DNA of 64,000 bases, taken from the NCBI RefSeq assembly GCF_900103475.1, contig NZ_FNHG01000006.1:62001-126000 (forward strand), in the 5' to 3' direction. This document shows, one piece after another, positions 35,905-45,454 of the stretch; the stretch's first letter is position 1, and every line of letters starts with the position of its first letter. Below the pieces are notes generated by a model. The model was given only the letters and a program-made list of their open reading frames with translations, had not been told where the DNA came from and ran no database searches. The DNA is from Maricaulis salignorans. GTDB taxonomy: Bacteria; Pseudomonadota; Alphaproteobacteria; Caulobacterales; Maricaulaceae. The translations under genes and the position numbers were made by a program.

Positions 35905-36732
35905 CTAAGCCTTAACGACATCCTGCATCGAATACAGGCCGGGCTCGCGGCCCTTGCCGCCATCACACATCCAGCGCGTCGCCGTGATCGCACCGCGGGC
36001 AAAGACGCGGCGGTCATGGGTGCGGTGGGAGATGGAGATCTCCTCCATATCGGACAGCAGCCGCACCTCATGCTCGCCGATAATCCCGCCACCGCGAGAG
36101 ACGGCATAGCCGATCGTGCCGGGCCGTCGCGGTCCGGTCACGCCTTCACGGGCCCACACAGCCATGGCTTCGTGATTGATGCCGCGGCCTCTCGCGGCTG
36201 CATGGCCGAGCAGGAGTGCGGTCCCCGAGGGTGCATCGGCCTTGAGCCTGTGATGGGTTTCGGAAATCTCGATATCCCAGTCCTTGGCCGGCAGGATGGC
36301 GGCCTGTTCGACCAGGGCCTCGATGACCGCTATGCCAAGCGAGAAATTGCCGGCGGCCAGCAGCGGGACGCGCTGGGCAGCGGTGGCCAGGCGTTCGGAT
36401 TGCTCGGTCGTGAAACCCGTAACCCCGGTCACCAGGCCGCACTTTCGTGCCTGCACAGCCATGCGTTCGGCGACCGAGATCGTCATGGCCGGCATGCTCG
36501 CATCAATGACGATATCGCTCAGCTCCAACGCGTCCTCGAAGGGGACTGTCGTGCGGCAACCGACCGTGTCGCGATCCAGCATTTCGCCCACATCCTCGTC
36601 AAGAAAGGCGGACTGGCTGCGGACGATGGCGCCCACCAGTTCCATATCCGGAGCATCGAGAACGGCGGCGCAGATCGCGCGCCCGAGGCGGCCGGTCGGC
36701 CCGAGCACGGTGACTTTGGTGACTGACTTCAA
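35905..36732 (-). CDS. dapB: 4-hydroxy-tetrahydrodipicolinate reductase
   Basis: DapB makes tetrahydrodipicolinate in the diaminopimelate/lysine pathway, which feeds peptidoglycan. The 275-residue protein has the NAD(P) loop VTVLGPTGRLGRAICAAV near residue 8, the VTGVTGFTTEQ block, and the catalytic signature ISETHHRLKADAPSGTALLL. The loop reads GPTGRLG rather than the more common GAxGRMG. Its ATG overlaps the stop of the upstream membrane protein gene (ATGA), so the two are translationally coupled. Confidence 0.96.
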   Translation of the reverse strand: MKSVTKVTVLGPTGRLGRAICAAVLDAPDMELVGAIVRSQSAFLDEDVGEMLDRDTVGCRTTVPFEDALELSDIVIDASMPAMTISVAERMAVQARKCGLVTGVTGFTTEQSERLATAAQRVPLLAAGNFSLGIAVIEALVEQAAILPAKDWDIEISETHHRLKADAPSGTALLLGHAAARGRGINHEAMAVWAREGVTGPRRPGTIGYAVSRGGGIIGEHEVRLLSDMEEISISHRTHDRRVFARGAITATRWMCDGGKGREPGLYSMQDVVKA

Positions 36733-37814
36733 AATACGCCTCCGGAAAGAATGCGATCAGCAAATTTTTCAAACAGATAAGAGCCCAAAATTGGCAGGAT
36801 GGGGATTAGGATGTAAAGGCTGAAGCGTAGCGTGACCGAGGTCGAGATCGGCCATTCCGGTCGGCGTTCGACCCAGACTTCATAATCGGTCAGCCCGGCC
36901 AGTGCCGAGGCCGCCGCGTCATCGCCGGCAAAGGCCCGCTCGCGTGCCTGCGCCATATGCCGGTGCACTTCGGCCAGTTCCGCTGCCTTGGCCGCATGCA
37001 CCTTGCGCTGAATTGGGCGCACCGCATTGGTGAGCGCGACCACGCCGCCCAGTACAGCCAGGCCAATTGCCGGCACGGCTATCCAGGCCTGGCGGGGATC
37101 GGCAATGAAGAGCAGGAGCACGCCGGCCATCACCAGCCATGAGCCGGATGCGGCAAGTCCGATGCGTCCGAAAATATCAAGTCGTTCAAGGTGATAGAGA
37201 TCGATTACGACATGGCGATCGATCAGTTTGCGCATTTCCCGGCCTTCGCGTGCCAGGCTCAGCCCGGCGCGCATGCCGACGGCATAGAGCCAGGGGGAGA
37301 AGACCAGGAACCACAGGCCGATCGACTGGATATATTCCAGGGGTGTGACGGCTTCGGCATCGGTCATGATGATGTTGAAAATCAGGCCGCCGATAAAGCC
37401 GAATACGGTCAGCAGCCAGTAATAGCGGCGCCAGGAGACCGGGACGCCATCGCACAGCGCATTTGCGGCGGCGCGGCCCTGCGTATCCATGGCGGCAAGC
37501 AGATTGGCTCGTTCGGTTTCCCAGCGGCGGCGGCCGATCTGGGTCAGCGCGACACCGGTTGTCAGGATCATGGAGAGTACGAAACCGATCCAGCTGACCG
37601 TGTTCAGCTGCCAGGCCCCGGCGGCGTTCACATAGCCCAGATGTGGACGGCCCGTGATCTCGGCGATCAGCGCGAAGGAGCCAAAACTGACAGCGAAAAC
37701 CGCCAGCGTCGTGCCCCAGAAACCCAGCGGCGACCAGCGATAGAGCGCGGTCTCGGCCGGTGTGAAGCGCTCGAGGTCCAGGATCTGTTCGGGTGTGGCA
37801 TCGCTTTCGGTCAT
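36729..37814 (-). CDS. multi-pass membrane protein, unknown
   Basis: A 361-residue protein with about seven hydrophobic segments, including LGFWGTTLAVFAVSFGSFALIAEI near the start and LRFSLYILIPILPILGSYLF near the end, and a charged cytosolic loop between segments. I do not recognise the family. It lies between dnaJ and dapB on the same strand, with a 4-base overlap with dapB. ATG 37814 is preferred over an in-frame GTG three codons upstream. Confidence 0.8.
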   Translation of the reverse strand: MTESDATPEQILDLERFTPAETALYRWSPLGFWGTTLAVFAVSFGSFALIAEITGRPHLGYVNAAGAWQLNTVSWIGFVLSMILTTGVALTQIGRRRWETERANLLAAMDTQGRAAANALCDGVPVSWRRYYWLLTVFGFIGGLIFNIIMTDAEAVTPLEYIQSIGLWFLVFSPWLYAVGMRAGLSLAREGREMRKLIDRHVVIDLYHLERLDIFGRIGLAASGSWLVMAGVLLLFIADPRQAWIAVPAIGLAVLGGVVALTNAVRPIQRKVHAAKAAELAEVHRHMAQARERAFAGDDAAASALAGLTDYEVWVERRPEWPISTSVTLRFSLYILIPILPILGSYLFEKFADRILSGGVF

Positions 37815-37873
37815 GCCGGCCACATTAGGCCGCGCCGGGCGCGCGTGTCACCTGCCCTGTGAGCCAAATCCGG

Positions 37874-39049
37874 TCAGGCGTTTGGGCGACCGTCATCCGT
37901 GGTCACGTCGCTCCAGAACTGCTTGACCTTGGTGAAAAAGCCATCGCTGTCCGGATTGCAGCCCTCGCCGGAGAGCGAGCAGAATTCTTTCAGCAGCTCT
38001 TTCTGGCGTTCGCACAGATTGCGCGGGGTCTCGACGAAAAGCTCGATCACCATATCGCCGCGCGGTCCGCCGCGCAGACGGGGCATGCCCTTGCCGCGCA
38101 GGCGCATACGGCGGCCGGTCTGGGCACCGGCGGGGATTTTCAGCTCGGCCTTGCCGCCATCAATGGTCGGCACTTCAATCGTCGCGCCCAGGGCGGCGGA
38201 CACCATGGAGGCCGGTGTGCGGCAATAGAGATTGGGGCCGTCGCGCTCGAACAATTCGTGTGGTTTGGCGGAAAGGAAGAGATAGAGATCGCCGCGCGGC
38301 CCGCCGCGCGCCCCGGCTTCGCCTTCACCAGCCAGGCGAATGCGCGTGCCATCCTCGACGCCCGCCGGGATATTGACGGTCAGGGTGCGGTTCTTGCGCA
38401 CGCGACCGACGCCATCACAGTCCTGGCAGGGGGTTTTGACATATTGGCCGCGGCCACCGCACTGCGGGCAGGTCTGTTCCATGGTGAACAAGCCCTGGGA
38501 CCGGCGGATCCGGCCGGCACCGTGGCAGGTCGGACAGGATTCAAGATCGGTGCCCGGTTCATTGCCCTGACCGTCACAGCGCTCGCAATTCATTGCAGTT
38601 GGCACGGTGATGGTGGTTTCCTTGCCGGTGAAGGCGTCTTCCAGCGAGACTTCCATATCGAAGCGCAGATCATTGCCGCGGGCCGGTCCGGTATGGCTGC
38701 CGCCACGGCGTCCGCCGCCACGCCCGAAGGCATCGCCGAACACCTGTTCGAAAATATCGGCAAATTCGGCCGCGCCGCCAGCGCCGAACGGGCCCTGGCC
38801 GCCATAGCCGCCGCCACCGCCCTGTTCGAAGGCAGCGTGGCCCATGCGGTCATAGGCGGCGCGCTTGTCGCCATCGGACAGGATGGCATAGGCTTCGCCG
38901 ACTTCCTTGAACTTGGCCTCGGCAGCGGCATCGCCCGGATTGCGGTCCGGGTGAAACTCCATCGCCAGCTTGCGATAAGCGACTTTGAGGGTCTTTTCAT
39001 CGGCGGTCCTGGCGACACCAAGGATTTCGTAGAAGTCACGCTTGCTCAT
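37874..39049 (-). CDS. dnaJ: chaperone protein DnaJ
   Basis: DnaJ stimulates the DnaK ATPase and delivers substrates. The 391-residue protein has the J-domain with HPDRNPGD near residue 33, a G/F-rich linker (GGGGGYGGQGPFGAGG), four CxxCxGxG zinc repeats (CERCDGQG, CPTCHGAG, CPQCGGRG, CQDCDGVG) and the C-terminal substrate domain. Its ATG overlaps the stop of the FkbM-type gene (TAATG), so it is coupled to that gene rather than directly to dnaK. Confidence 0.97.
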   Translation of the reverse strand: MSKRDFYEILGVARTADEKTLKVAYRKLAMEFHPDRNPGDAAAEAKFKEVGEAYAILSDGDKRAAYDRMGHAAFEQGGGGGYGGQGPFGAGGAAEFADIFEQVFGDAFGRGGGRRGGSHTGPARGNDLRFDMEVSLEDAFTGKETTITVPTAMNCERCDGQGNEPGTDLESCPTCHGAGRIRRSQGLFTMEQTCPQCGGRGQYVKTPCQDCDGVGRVRKNRTLTVNIPAGVEDGTRIRLAGEGEAGARGGPRGDLYLFLSAKPHELFERDGPNLYCRTPASMVSAALGATIEVPTIDGGKAELKIPAGAQTGRRMRLRGKGMPRLRGGPRGDMVIELFVETPRNLCERQKELLKEFCSLSGEGCNPDSDGFFTKVKQFWSDVTTDDGRPNA

Positions 39050-39912
39050 TAAATTTCACCCGGTTTCAGCACCAGCACCGCGTTCTGACGCATCTGCAAT
39101 GCCAATTCATATCCATTTCGCAGGCACAGGCCGGCCGCTCCCGCTGTGAGACCGGCTTCATGCCGGGTCTCGAGCAGGATCATGCGGGGCCATATGGTTC
39201 GGGGCGCGTCCCCGAAAAAGGCCTCGAGGACAGTTTCCTCAAAGCCTTCAATATCCATTTTCATGATGTCGACATGGTCGACACCGGCTTCATGCAAGGC
39301 GGCGCGCAGCGGGCGCAGACGGATGCTGCTGCCTTCGCCGCCGGCCTCGATATGTACTTCGCCGCGATTATGGTCGGACTGGACCAGCACGGCTTCGCCC
39401 TCTTCGGCACCGAGTGCATAGGGCAGAACGGTGACATTGCCCGCATTCGAGGCGGCGAGATTGAATTCCAGCCGACGCCGGTTCTCGACGTCCGGTTCGA
39501 TTGCGACCGCCTTGACGGTCCGCCCGAGGGCCTGACCGTCGGACACCGCCGACAATGTGTAGAAGCCGGCATTGGCGCCGGCATCGACGAAGACGAACTT
39601 CTCTCCGGCCGGTTTGGCGGCGATCTGTCCGCGGATGGCGGCGCGTTCGGCATTGTCCCAGGTCCGGGAGCCGACGAAGACCCGCTTCTCGCAGCGATTA
39701 TCGCGCATGTGCAGGCGGGCAAACTGGCCGGGAAAGACCTCGACATCGGCGATGTCGCGACCGCCCGACATCAGCACGCGGCGGATGGCGGATTCGGCGC
39801 CGCGGCGCAGCCCGTCTGTCGGGAGCGACATCGCCAGCCGGCGCAGCCACTCTTCGCGGGAAGACAGGGCAAAGGCGCCAAATGGCGCAGTCATCGGGTC
39901 GGGGTTCGACAT
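39049..39912 (-). CDS. FkbM family methyltransferase, inserted between dnaK and dnaJ
   Basis: A 287-residue SAM-dependent methyltransferase. The SAM loop FVDAGANAGFYTLSAV lies near residue 92, followed by VKAVAIEPDVENRRRLEFNL and the DIMKMDIEGFEETVLEAF block typical of the FkbM family, which methylates hydroxyls of sugars or polyketides. The gene starts 66 bases downstream of dnaK and its stop overlaps the dnaJ start. Codon composition is like its neighbours. Why it sits in the chaperone operon is unknown; a longer frame from 39951 adds nothing family-like. Confidence 0.88.
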   Translation of the reverse strand: MSNPDPMTAPFGAFALSSREEWLRRLAMSLPTDGLRRGAESAIRRVLMSGGRDIADVEVFPGQFARLHMRDNRCEKRVFVGSRTWDNAERAAIRGQIAAKPAGEKFVFVDAGANAGFYTLSAVSDGQALGRTVKAVAIEPDVENRRRLEFNLAASNAGNVTVLPYALGAEEGEAVLVQSDHNRGEVHIEAGGEGSSIRLRPLRAALHEAGVDHVDIMKMDIEGFEETVLEAFFGDAPRTIWPRMILLETRHEAGLTAGAAGLCLRNGYELALQMRQNAVLVLKPGEI

Positions 39913-39977
39913 GTTTACGCTCTCAAGTCCGGTGCGGGCCGGCACCACCAATGCGGCGCCGGCCCGGATACCGTTTC

Positions 39978-41885
39978 TTAGGCGTCTTTCTTGGCGTCGT
40001 CGTCAACCTCTGAGAATTCAGCGTCGACAACATCGTCATCGGCTGTCTCTTCGGTTGCGCCTTCAGTGCCGCCTTCGCTCTGCTGGGCGGCATAGATGGC
40101 CTCACCCAGCTTCATCGAAGCCTGGACGAGGGCCTGGGTCTTCTGCTGGATGGCTTCGAGATCCTCGCCATCCTTGACTTCCTTCAGCTCGCCAAGGGCC
40201 GCTTCGATGGCTTCCTTGTCGGCGGTCGGGACCTTGTCGCCGAACTCCTCGAGCTGTTTCTCGGTCTGGTGCACCATGGCCTCGGCGCCATTCTTGGCTT
40301 CGACCAGGGCACGGGCGGCCTTGTCGCTTTCGGCATTGGCCTCGGCGTCCTTGACCATCTGGTCGATGTCGGCGTCGGACAGACCACCGGAGGCCTGGAT
40401 GCGGATCTGCTGCTCCTTGCCGGTTGCCTTGTCCTTGGCCGAGACGTTGACGATACCGTTGGCGTCGATGTCGAAGGTGACCTCGATCTGCGGCAGGCCG
40501 CGCGGTGCCGGTGGCAGGCCAACCAGGTCGAACTGACCCAGCAGCTTGTTGTCGGCAGCCATTTCACGCTCGCCCTGCGAGACGCGGATGGTGACGGCGG
40601 TCTGGTTGTCATCGGCGGTCGAGAAGACTTGCGACTTCTTGGTCGGGATCGTCGTATTACGCTCGATCAGACGCGTGAAGACACCGCCGAGCGTTTCGAT
40701 ACCCAGCGAGAGCGGGGTGACGTCGAGCAGGAGCACGTCTTTGACATCGCCTTGCAGCACGCCGGCCTGGATGGCGGCGCCCATGGCAACAACTTCGTCC
40801 GGGTTCACACCCTTGTGCGGGTCCTTGCCGAAGAAGCCTTTCACGACTTCCTGGACTTTCGGCATACGCGTCATGCCGCCGACCAGGACGACATCATCGA
40901 TATCGGCTGCGGTCAGGCCAGCATCCTTGAGCGCCTTCTTGCAGGGCTCGAGGGTGCGTTTGACGAGGTCTTCGACCAGGGCTTCCAGCTTGGCGCGGGA
41001 GAGCTTGATATTCAGGTGTTTCGGACCTGAGGCGTCAGCGGTGATGAAGGGAAGATTGACTTCATAGCTGGTCGCCGAAGAAAGTTCCTTCTTCGCCTTT
41101 TCAGCTTCTTCCTTCAGACGCTGGAGGGCCAGCTTGTCCTTGCGCAGGTCGATCGCATGTTCTTTTTTGAACTCGTCGGCGAGATAGCTGACAATACGCA
41201 TGTCGAAGTCTTCACCGCCGAGGAATGTGTCCCCGTTGGTCGCTTTCACTTCAAACACGCCATCGCCGATTTCCAGCACGGAGACGTCAAACGTACCGCC
41301 GCCGAGGTCGAACACGGCAATCGTCTTGCCTTCATTCTTGTCGAGGCCATAGGCGAGCGCCGCAGCGGTCGGCTCATTGATGATGCGCAGGACTTCAAGG
41401 CCGGCAATCTTGCCCGCATCCTTGGTCGCCTGGCGCTGGGCATCGTCGAAATAGGCCGGCACGGTGATCACGGCCTGGTCGACCTTCTCACCCAGATGGG
41501 CTTCGGCGGTCTCTTTCATCTTCTGCAGGATGAAGGCGGAGATCTCCGAAGGCGAATATTTCTTGTCGCGGCCCTGCACCCAGGCGGCGTTATTGTCCGA
41601 CGGGACAATCTTGTAGGGCACCATGTCGATGTCCTTCTTGACCGTCGGGTCGTCCATTGTGCGGCCGATGAGGCGCTTGATGGCAAAGAAGGTAAAGTCG
41701 GGGTTGGTGACAGCCTGGCGGCGTGCCGGCTGGCCAATCAAGCGTTCGCCGTCAGCGGAAAACGCGACAACGGACGGCGTGGTACGGGCGCCTTCGGAAT
41801 TTTCAATCACCTTTGCGGTGCCGCCATCCATGACGGATACGCAGGAGTTGGTGGTTCCGAGATCAATGCCGATGACCTTGCTCAT
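39978..41885 (-). CDS. dnaK: chaperone protein DnaK (Hsp70)
   Basis: The main Hsp70 of the cell, 635 residues. The start [19 protein letters not shown], the phosphate-2 motif [19 protein letters not shown] and the [16 protein letters not shown] block are intact, as is the substrate-binding domain. The tail is acidic and ends in ASN-rich/Asp stretches typical of DnaK. GGAG lies 11-12 bases before ATG 41885; the frame continues upstream to 42011 without homology. I looked for a sigma-32 promoter in the 289-base leader and found no clear one. Confidence 0.98.
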   Translation of the reverse strand: MSKVIGIDLGTTNSCVSVMDGGTAKVIENSEGARTTPSVVAFSADGERLIGQPARRQAVTNPDFTFFAIKRLIGRTMDDPTVKKDIDMVPYKIVPSDNNAAWVQGRDKKYSPSEISAFILQKMKETAEAHLGEKVDQAVITVPAYFDDAQRQATKDAGKIAGLEVLRIINEPTAAALAYGLDKNEGKTIAVFDLGGGTFDVSVLEIGDGVFEVKATNGDTFLGGEDFDMRIVSYLADEFKKEHAIDLRKDKLALQRLKEEAEKAKKELSSATSYEVNLPFITADASGPKHLNIKLSRAKLEALVEDLVKRTLEPCKKALKDAGLTAADIDDVVLVGGMTRMPKVQEVVKGFFGKDPHKGVNPDEVVAMGAAIQAGVLQGDVKDVLLLDVTPLSLGIETLGGVFTRLIERNTTIPTKKSQVFSTADDNQTAVTIRVSQGEREMAADNKLLGQFDLVGLPPAPRGLPQIEVTFDIDANGIVNVSAKDKATGKEQQIRIQASGGLSDADIDQMVKDAEANAESDKAARALVEAKNGAEAMVHQTEKQLEEFGDKVPTADKEAIEAALGELKEVKDGEDLEAIQQKTQALVQASMKLGEAIYAAQQSEGGTEGATEETADDDVVDAEFSEVDDDAKKDA

Positions 41886-42174
41886 AGATATATTCTCCGT
41901 TTTTCTCACAGCGGGACCGCCACGCGGACAGGGACCTTGAGACCAAGCATCCACTACCCGGGTTGACTGCCCCCTTCGGGATCGTCGTTGAGTGTCCAAT
42001 GGAGCCGCCACCGGACGTGGTTCGTGTTCAGCGGGAATACCCCCGCTCTTGGTAGGCGATTTAGGGAGCGATCACGCCAAGCGCAAGTGCGGGTTCAGCT
42101 TCAGCGCAGGCTTTCGCTGATTCCGTGCTATCCTGAGCAGGCAAACGGCAAAGCGATGAAAACGGGAGACTGTC

Positions 42175-42498
42175 ATGATCAAAACCGCTGTGAGCCTGGT
42201 TGCGGTACTTCTGTCGTCCGCAGGAATTGCCGTCGCACAGGAGAGGCCGCTTCCGGAAAGCACTAGCCAGCCCGCGTCGGACGCGAGCCCGGAACCGGGA
42301 CAGGATTCCAATCCTCGCCCACAACGCGTGCGTACCGATCGGCAAGCCGATGCGGCGGCCCCTGCGCGCCAGCCTGCCGAACCGGTGACTGACGAGCTGG
42401 GCCATGTCTTGGTTCCCGAGACGGCAGCGAGCCCGCCCGTATCGCCCGGGACCGATGGCGAACCCGGCCCCGATCCGGAGATGCGCGGCCGCTCCTGA
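42175..42498 (+). CDS. secreted proline-rich small protein, unknown
   Basis: A 107-residue product with a standard signal peptide (MIKTAVSLVAVLLSSAGIAVAQ, cleavage probably after AVA) and a mature region that is low-complexity and rich in Pro, Ser, Asp and Glu (PLPESTSQPASDASPEPGQD). A good GGGAG ribosome-binding site is 7 bases upstream. There is no recognisable domain. It is likely periplasmic or secreted and disordered. It diverges from dnaK. Confidence 0.65.
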   Translation: MIKTAVSLVAVLLSSAGIAVAQERPLPESTSQPASDASPEPGQDSNPRPQRVRTDRQADAAAPARQPAEPVTDELGHVLVPETAASPPVSPGTDGEPGPDPEMRGRS

Positions 42499-42579
42499 CC
42501 AGCTGTTTGCGCTGCCGATCATAGGCCTCGCGCACATTCCGGGTGGCCCGGCGCTGCGGACTGCGGCAGTTTCAGGCCC

Positions 42580-43218
42580 ATGACCGCGCCCTTCTCGCTT
42601 CCCGACGGCTTTCGCTATCTGCCCGGCCATTTCGACCGGCCGGCCCAGGCCGCGCTGATCGAGGCCGTGATCGCGGCGACCCGAACAGCGCCCTTCTGGC
42701 GTCCTGCCATGCCACGCACCGGTCAGCCGCTTTCGGTCATGATGACGAATTTCGGACCGCTTGGATGGGTTACCGACAAGGCGAAAGGCTATCGCTATGA
42801 GTCGCATCACCCGCAGACGGGGCAGGCCTGGCCGCAAATGCCGTTGGCCCTGCTCCAGCTGTGGCAGGATTTCGCCGACTACCCGGCCGCGCCGGAGGCC
42901 TGCCTGGTGAATTGGTATGCGCCCGATAGCCGCATGGGTATGCATATCGACTGGGATGAAGCGGCGACCGATGCCGCCGTGCTCTCGGTCTCGCTGGGGG
43001 ACAAGGCCCGTTTTCGCATCGGTGGTCCGCAGCGCGGCGGCAAGACCGGTTCGATTGTGGTGTCATCAGGTGATGTGGTGGTGCTCGGCGGCGCAGCGCG
43101 GCGCTGTTATCACGGCGTTGACCGAATTTATCCGGGCACGTCGACCTTGTTGCCGCCGGCGGCGTTCCCCGGTGGCGGGCGGATCAATCTGACGCTGAGG
43201 CGGGTGAATTTGCCCTAG
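42580..43218 (+). CDS. alkB: alpha-ketoglutarate-dependent dioxygenase AlkB
   Basis: AlkB reverses 1-methyladenine and 3-methylcytosine damage by oxidative demethylation using Fe(II) and 2-oxoglutarate. The 212-residue protein has the iron-binding HxD (MHIDWDEAATDAAVLSVSLG), the distal histidine in RCYHGVDRI and the 2-oxoglutarate-binding RINLTLRRV. NWYAPDSRMGMH matches the substrate/cofactor site. It stands alone, not next to the Ada-like gene at 32.9 kb. Confidence 0.95.
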   Translation: MTAPFSLPDGFRYLPGHFDRPAQAALIEAVIAATRTAPFWRPAMPRTGQPLSVMMTNFGPLGWVTDKAKGYRYESHHPQTGQAWPQMPLALLQLWQDFADYPAAPEACLVNWYAPDSRMGMHIDWDEAATDAAVLSVSLGDKARFRIGGPQRGGKTGSIVVSSGDVVVLGGAARRCYHGVDRIYPGTSTLLPPAAFPGGGRINLTLRRVNLP

Positions 43219-43404
43219 TTGGCATTCTCGGCAACTTTTTTTGCGCCCGCGTCAATTTATGCCCTTATTTAGCCACGCCCTTGGTCTCATGATGCAATTG
43301 CTCGGATCCGGCGGCCTGTTCGCCGGGGCCATGGGCTTGAGTTCATCATAGCGACCGGATGTGGCGCGGTATCGCGCCCCGGCTGCTCAGGGAGGCAAGA
43401 TATC

Positions 43405-43752
43405 ATGTTCAGAAAAGTTCTCATTGTTGGTTTGGCGACACTCGGCCTTGCCGCTTGCGGCGCAACCACGCGCGGGGCTGCTACAGGCGGTGCCATCGGT
43501 GCCGTTGCCGGCGCCATCATTGGCAATAATACCGGTTCGGGCGACGCCCAGACCGGCGCGATCATCGGCGGTGCCGTCGGTGCGGCTGCGGGCGGTTATG
43601 CCGGCTGCCGCAGCGAGGGTGGCTGTCAGTGGAACCAGTCCAACCAGGACCATTCGCGCCTCTATACCGACCAGCGCACGGGCGGCCAGTATTATCTCAA
43701 CAGCCGTGATGGTTGTTCCTACTGGCGCAATGGCCAGCTGCGCGGCTGCTAG
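43405..43752 (+). CDS. glycine-zipper lipoprotein
   Basis: A 115-residue lipoprotein with lipobox LAAC (Cys18). The mature part begins with a glycine-zipper repeat (GAATGGAIGAVAGAIIGNN and GAIIGGAVGAAAGGYAG) that should form membrane-associating helices. A short C-terminal region with cysteines (CRSEGGCQW, CSYWRNGQLRGC) follows, possibly disulphide-linked in the periplasm. It is related in form to 17-kDa-antigen/YMGG-type outer-membrane lipoproteins. A terminator follows. Confidence 0.82.
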   Translation: MFRKVLIVGLATLGLAACGATTRGAATGGAIGAVAGAIIGNNTGSGDAQTGAIIGGAVGAAAGGYAGCRSEGGCQWNQSNQDHSRLYTDQRTGGQYYLNSRDGCSYWRNGQLRGC

Positions 43753-43770
43753 ACGCGGCCACATGACATG

Positions 43771-43812
43771 AAAAGGCCCGCCCCACCGGCTATGGTGGCG
43801 CGGGCTTTTTCT
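43771..43812. terminator. intrinsic terminator, bidirectional
   Basis: A 12-bp stem with one mismatch, GCCCGCCCCACC and GGTGGCGCGGGC, with a 6-base loop, is preceded by AAAAG and followed by TTTTTCTT. It lies between the convergent lipoprotein gene and the GltS-like gene and could serve both. Confidence 0.87.
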
Positions 43813-43821
43813 TGTCCGCAA

Positions 43822-45348
43822 TCAGTCTTGTGCCGGCAGGTCCGCCGGACCGGATTCGTCCGGCGGCATGTAGTCGATGGCCGTCATGGGTATCGAGCGG
43901 CCATTGGCCTGGACCAGCCGGACATGCTTGCGCCGCAACAGGCGCGGCTCGGCGACGCCGCAGGAATGGGCGATGATCTCGACATGCTCGCGCACCGTAT
44001 TGGCGTAGTGGGCAACTTTTTCGGATTTCTCCGCCACGACGAGACCGCGCTGCAGGCGCTTGTCATGAGTGGTAACGCCGGTCGGACAGGTATTCTTGTG
44101 GCATTTCATCGCCTGGATACAGCCCAATGAGAACATGAAGCCGCGGCCGCACTGGATGAAGTCCGCACCGGAGGCGAGCGCCCAGGCGACCGAGCCAGGG
44201 GTCAGCAGCTTGCCCGAGGCGATAATGCGTATCCGGCCACGCAGCCCGTGCCGCTCCAGTATGGTGACGGCGATCGGCAGGCTTTCGCGGATCGGCAAGC
44301 CGACATTGTCCATCAGGGCCATCGGCGCGGCACCGGTGCCACCATCGCCGCTGTCGATGGTGAAGAAGTCCGGCGCGCTGTCGACGCCGCGCTTCCTGAT
44401 CTCCAAGCATAATTCCTCGAGCCAGCCATAGGCGCCGATACAGGCCTTGAACCCGACCGGCTTGCCGGTGACCTCGCGCAGATGGGCGATCATGTCGAGC
44501 AGGTCTTCGGTATTGGCGACTTCGGGATGGCGATTGGGAGAGATCGAGGCCTGACCGGCAGGAATGCCGCGGATCGCCGCGATCTCGGCCGTGACCTTCT
44601 CAGCTGGCAGGATCCCGCCCTTGCCCGGCTTGGCGCCCTGGCTGAGCTTGAGCTCGAACATCTTCACCTGCGGAATGGCGGCGACTTCACGCAGCTTTTC
44701 CTCTGAAAATCCGCCAAGCGCGTCGCGCACACCGTATTTGGCGGTGCCGATCTGAAAAACGATGTCGCAGCCGCCGTCGAGATGCATTTCGGTGAGGCCG
44801 CCCTCGCCGGTATTCATCCAGATCCCGGCCTTGCCCGCACCGCGTGACAGGGCGCGCACGGCCGGCTTGGACAGGGCGCCATAGCTCATGCCGGAAATAT
44901 TGAAGAAGGAGGGCGCGTCATAGGGTTCGCGCGCCGTCGGCCCGATCCGCAGCGCCTGGGTATCGGCGGCATGGTCGTCGAGTGGCGGAAAGGCGCTATT
45001 GGCGAAGATCGCCGTGCCTACCGGGGTGAGCGGCTTGGTTGAGCCGAAGGGCACAGTGCCGCCCTCGCCGCGGGCCGAGCGATAGACCCATTCGCGCTCG
45101 GCGCGGTTAAAGGGCAATTCCTCGCGGTCCATGGCAAAGAAATACTGGCGAAAAAACTCGCCCAGGGTCGTGAACAGACCGCGAAAACGCCCGACCACAG
45201 GGTAATTACGGCGGATGGCATCGCTGGTCTGGGTGCGGTCGATGACAAAGAAGACCAGCGCGATCAGCGCCAGCACACCCAGTGCTAGGACGAAAGCCTG
45301 GGTCAGGACCGACATCGCCTGCACTGCCCAGTCAGGAAGCCCCATCAT
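43822..45348 (-). CDS. FMN-binding glutamate synthase family protein, membrane-anchored
   Basis: A 508-residue protein. An N-terminal membrane segment (SVLTQAFVLALGVLALIALVFFV, about 13-35) precedes a GltS-type TIM barrel with FMN-binding and the iron-sulphur cysteines in CGRGFMFSLGCIQAMKCHKNTCPTG, spaced like the 3Fe-4S site of the glutamate synthase large subunit. There is no glutaminase domain and no GltB C-terminal domain. The family is common in bacteria but its reaction is not established. It is next to an M48 protease gene. Confidence 0.9.
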   Translation of the reverse strand: MMGLPDWAVQAMSVLTQAFVLALGVLALIALVFFVIDRTQTSDAIRRNYPVVGRFRGLFTTLGEFFRQYFFAMDREELPFNRAEREWVYRSARGEGGTVPFGSTKPLTPVGTAIFANSAFPPLDDHAADTQALRIGPTAREPYDAPSFFNISGMSYGALSKPAVRALSRGAGKAGIWMNTGEGGLTEMHLDGGCDIVFQIGTAKYGVRDALGGFSEEKLREVAAIPQVKMFELKLSQGAKPGKGGILPAEKVTAEIAAIRGIPAGQASISPNRHPEVANTEDLLDMIAHLREVTGKPVGFKACIGAYGWLEELCLEIRKRGVDSAPDFFTIDSGDGGTGAAPMALMDNVGLPIRESLPIAVTILERHGLRGRIRIIASGKLLTPGSVAWALASGADFIQCGRGFMFSLGCIQAMKCHKNTCPTGVTTHDKRLQRGLVVAEKSEKVAHYANTVREHVEIIAHSCGVAEPRLLRRKHVRLVQANGRSIPMTAIDYMPPDESGPADLPAQD

Positions 45349-45454
45349 GCCGTATTCTCCCGATTCAGAACCGCCGCCATGATGACCCAGCCCGCCGCGC
45401 GAGGCGAGCGTCTATAGCGCCCGCTCCGGCCTTCGTGATCCGGCGTGAAGCGAG

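Noticed and set aside
37859-39052. Plus-strand open frame of 397 codons opposite dnaJ
   Set aside because: Antisense shadow of dnaJ.
41886-42174. Sigma-32 promoter ahead of dnaK
   Set aside because: CTTG-type pieces occur on the minus strand but without a matching -10 at usual spacing; I would not call it.
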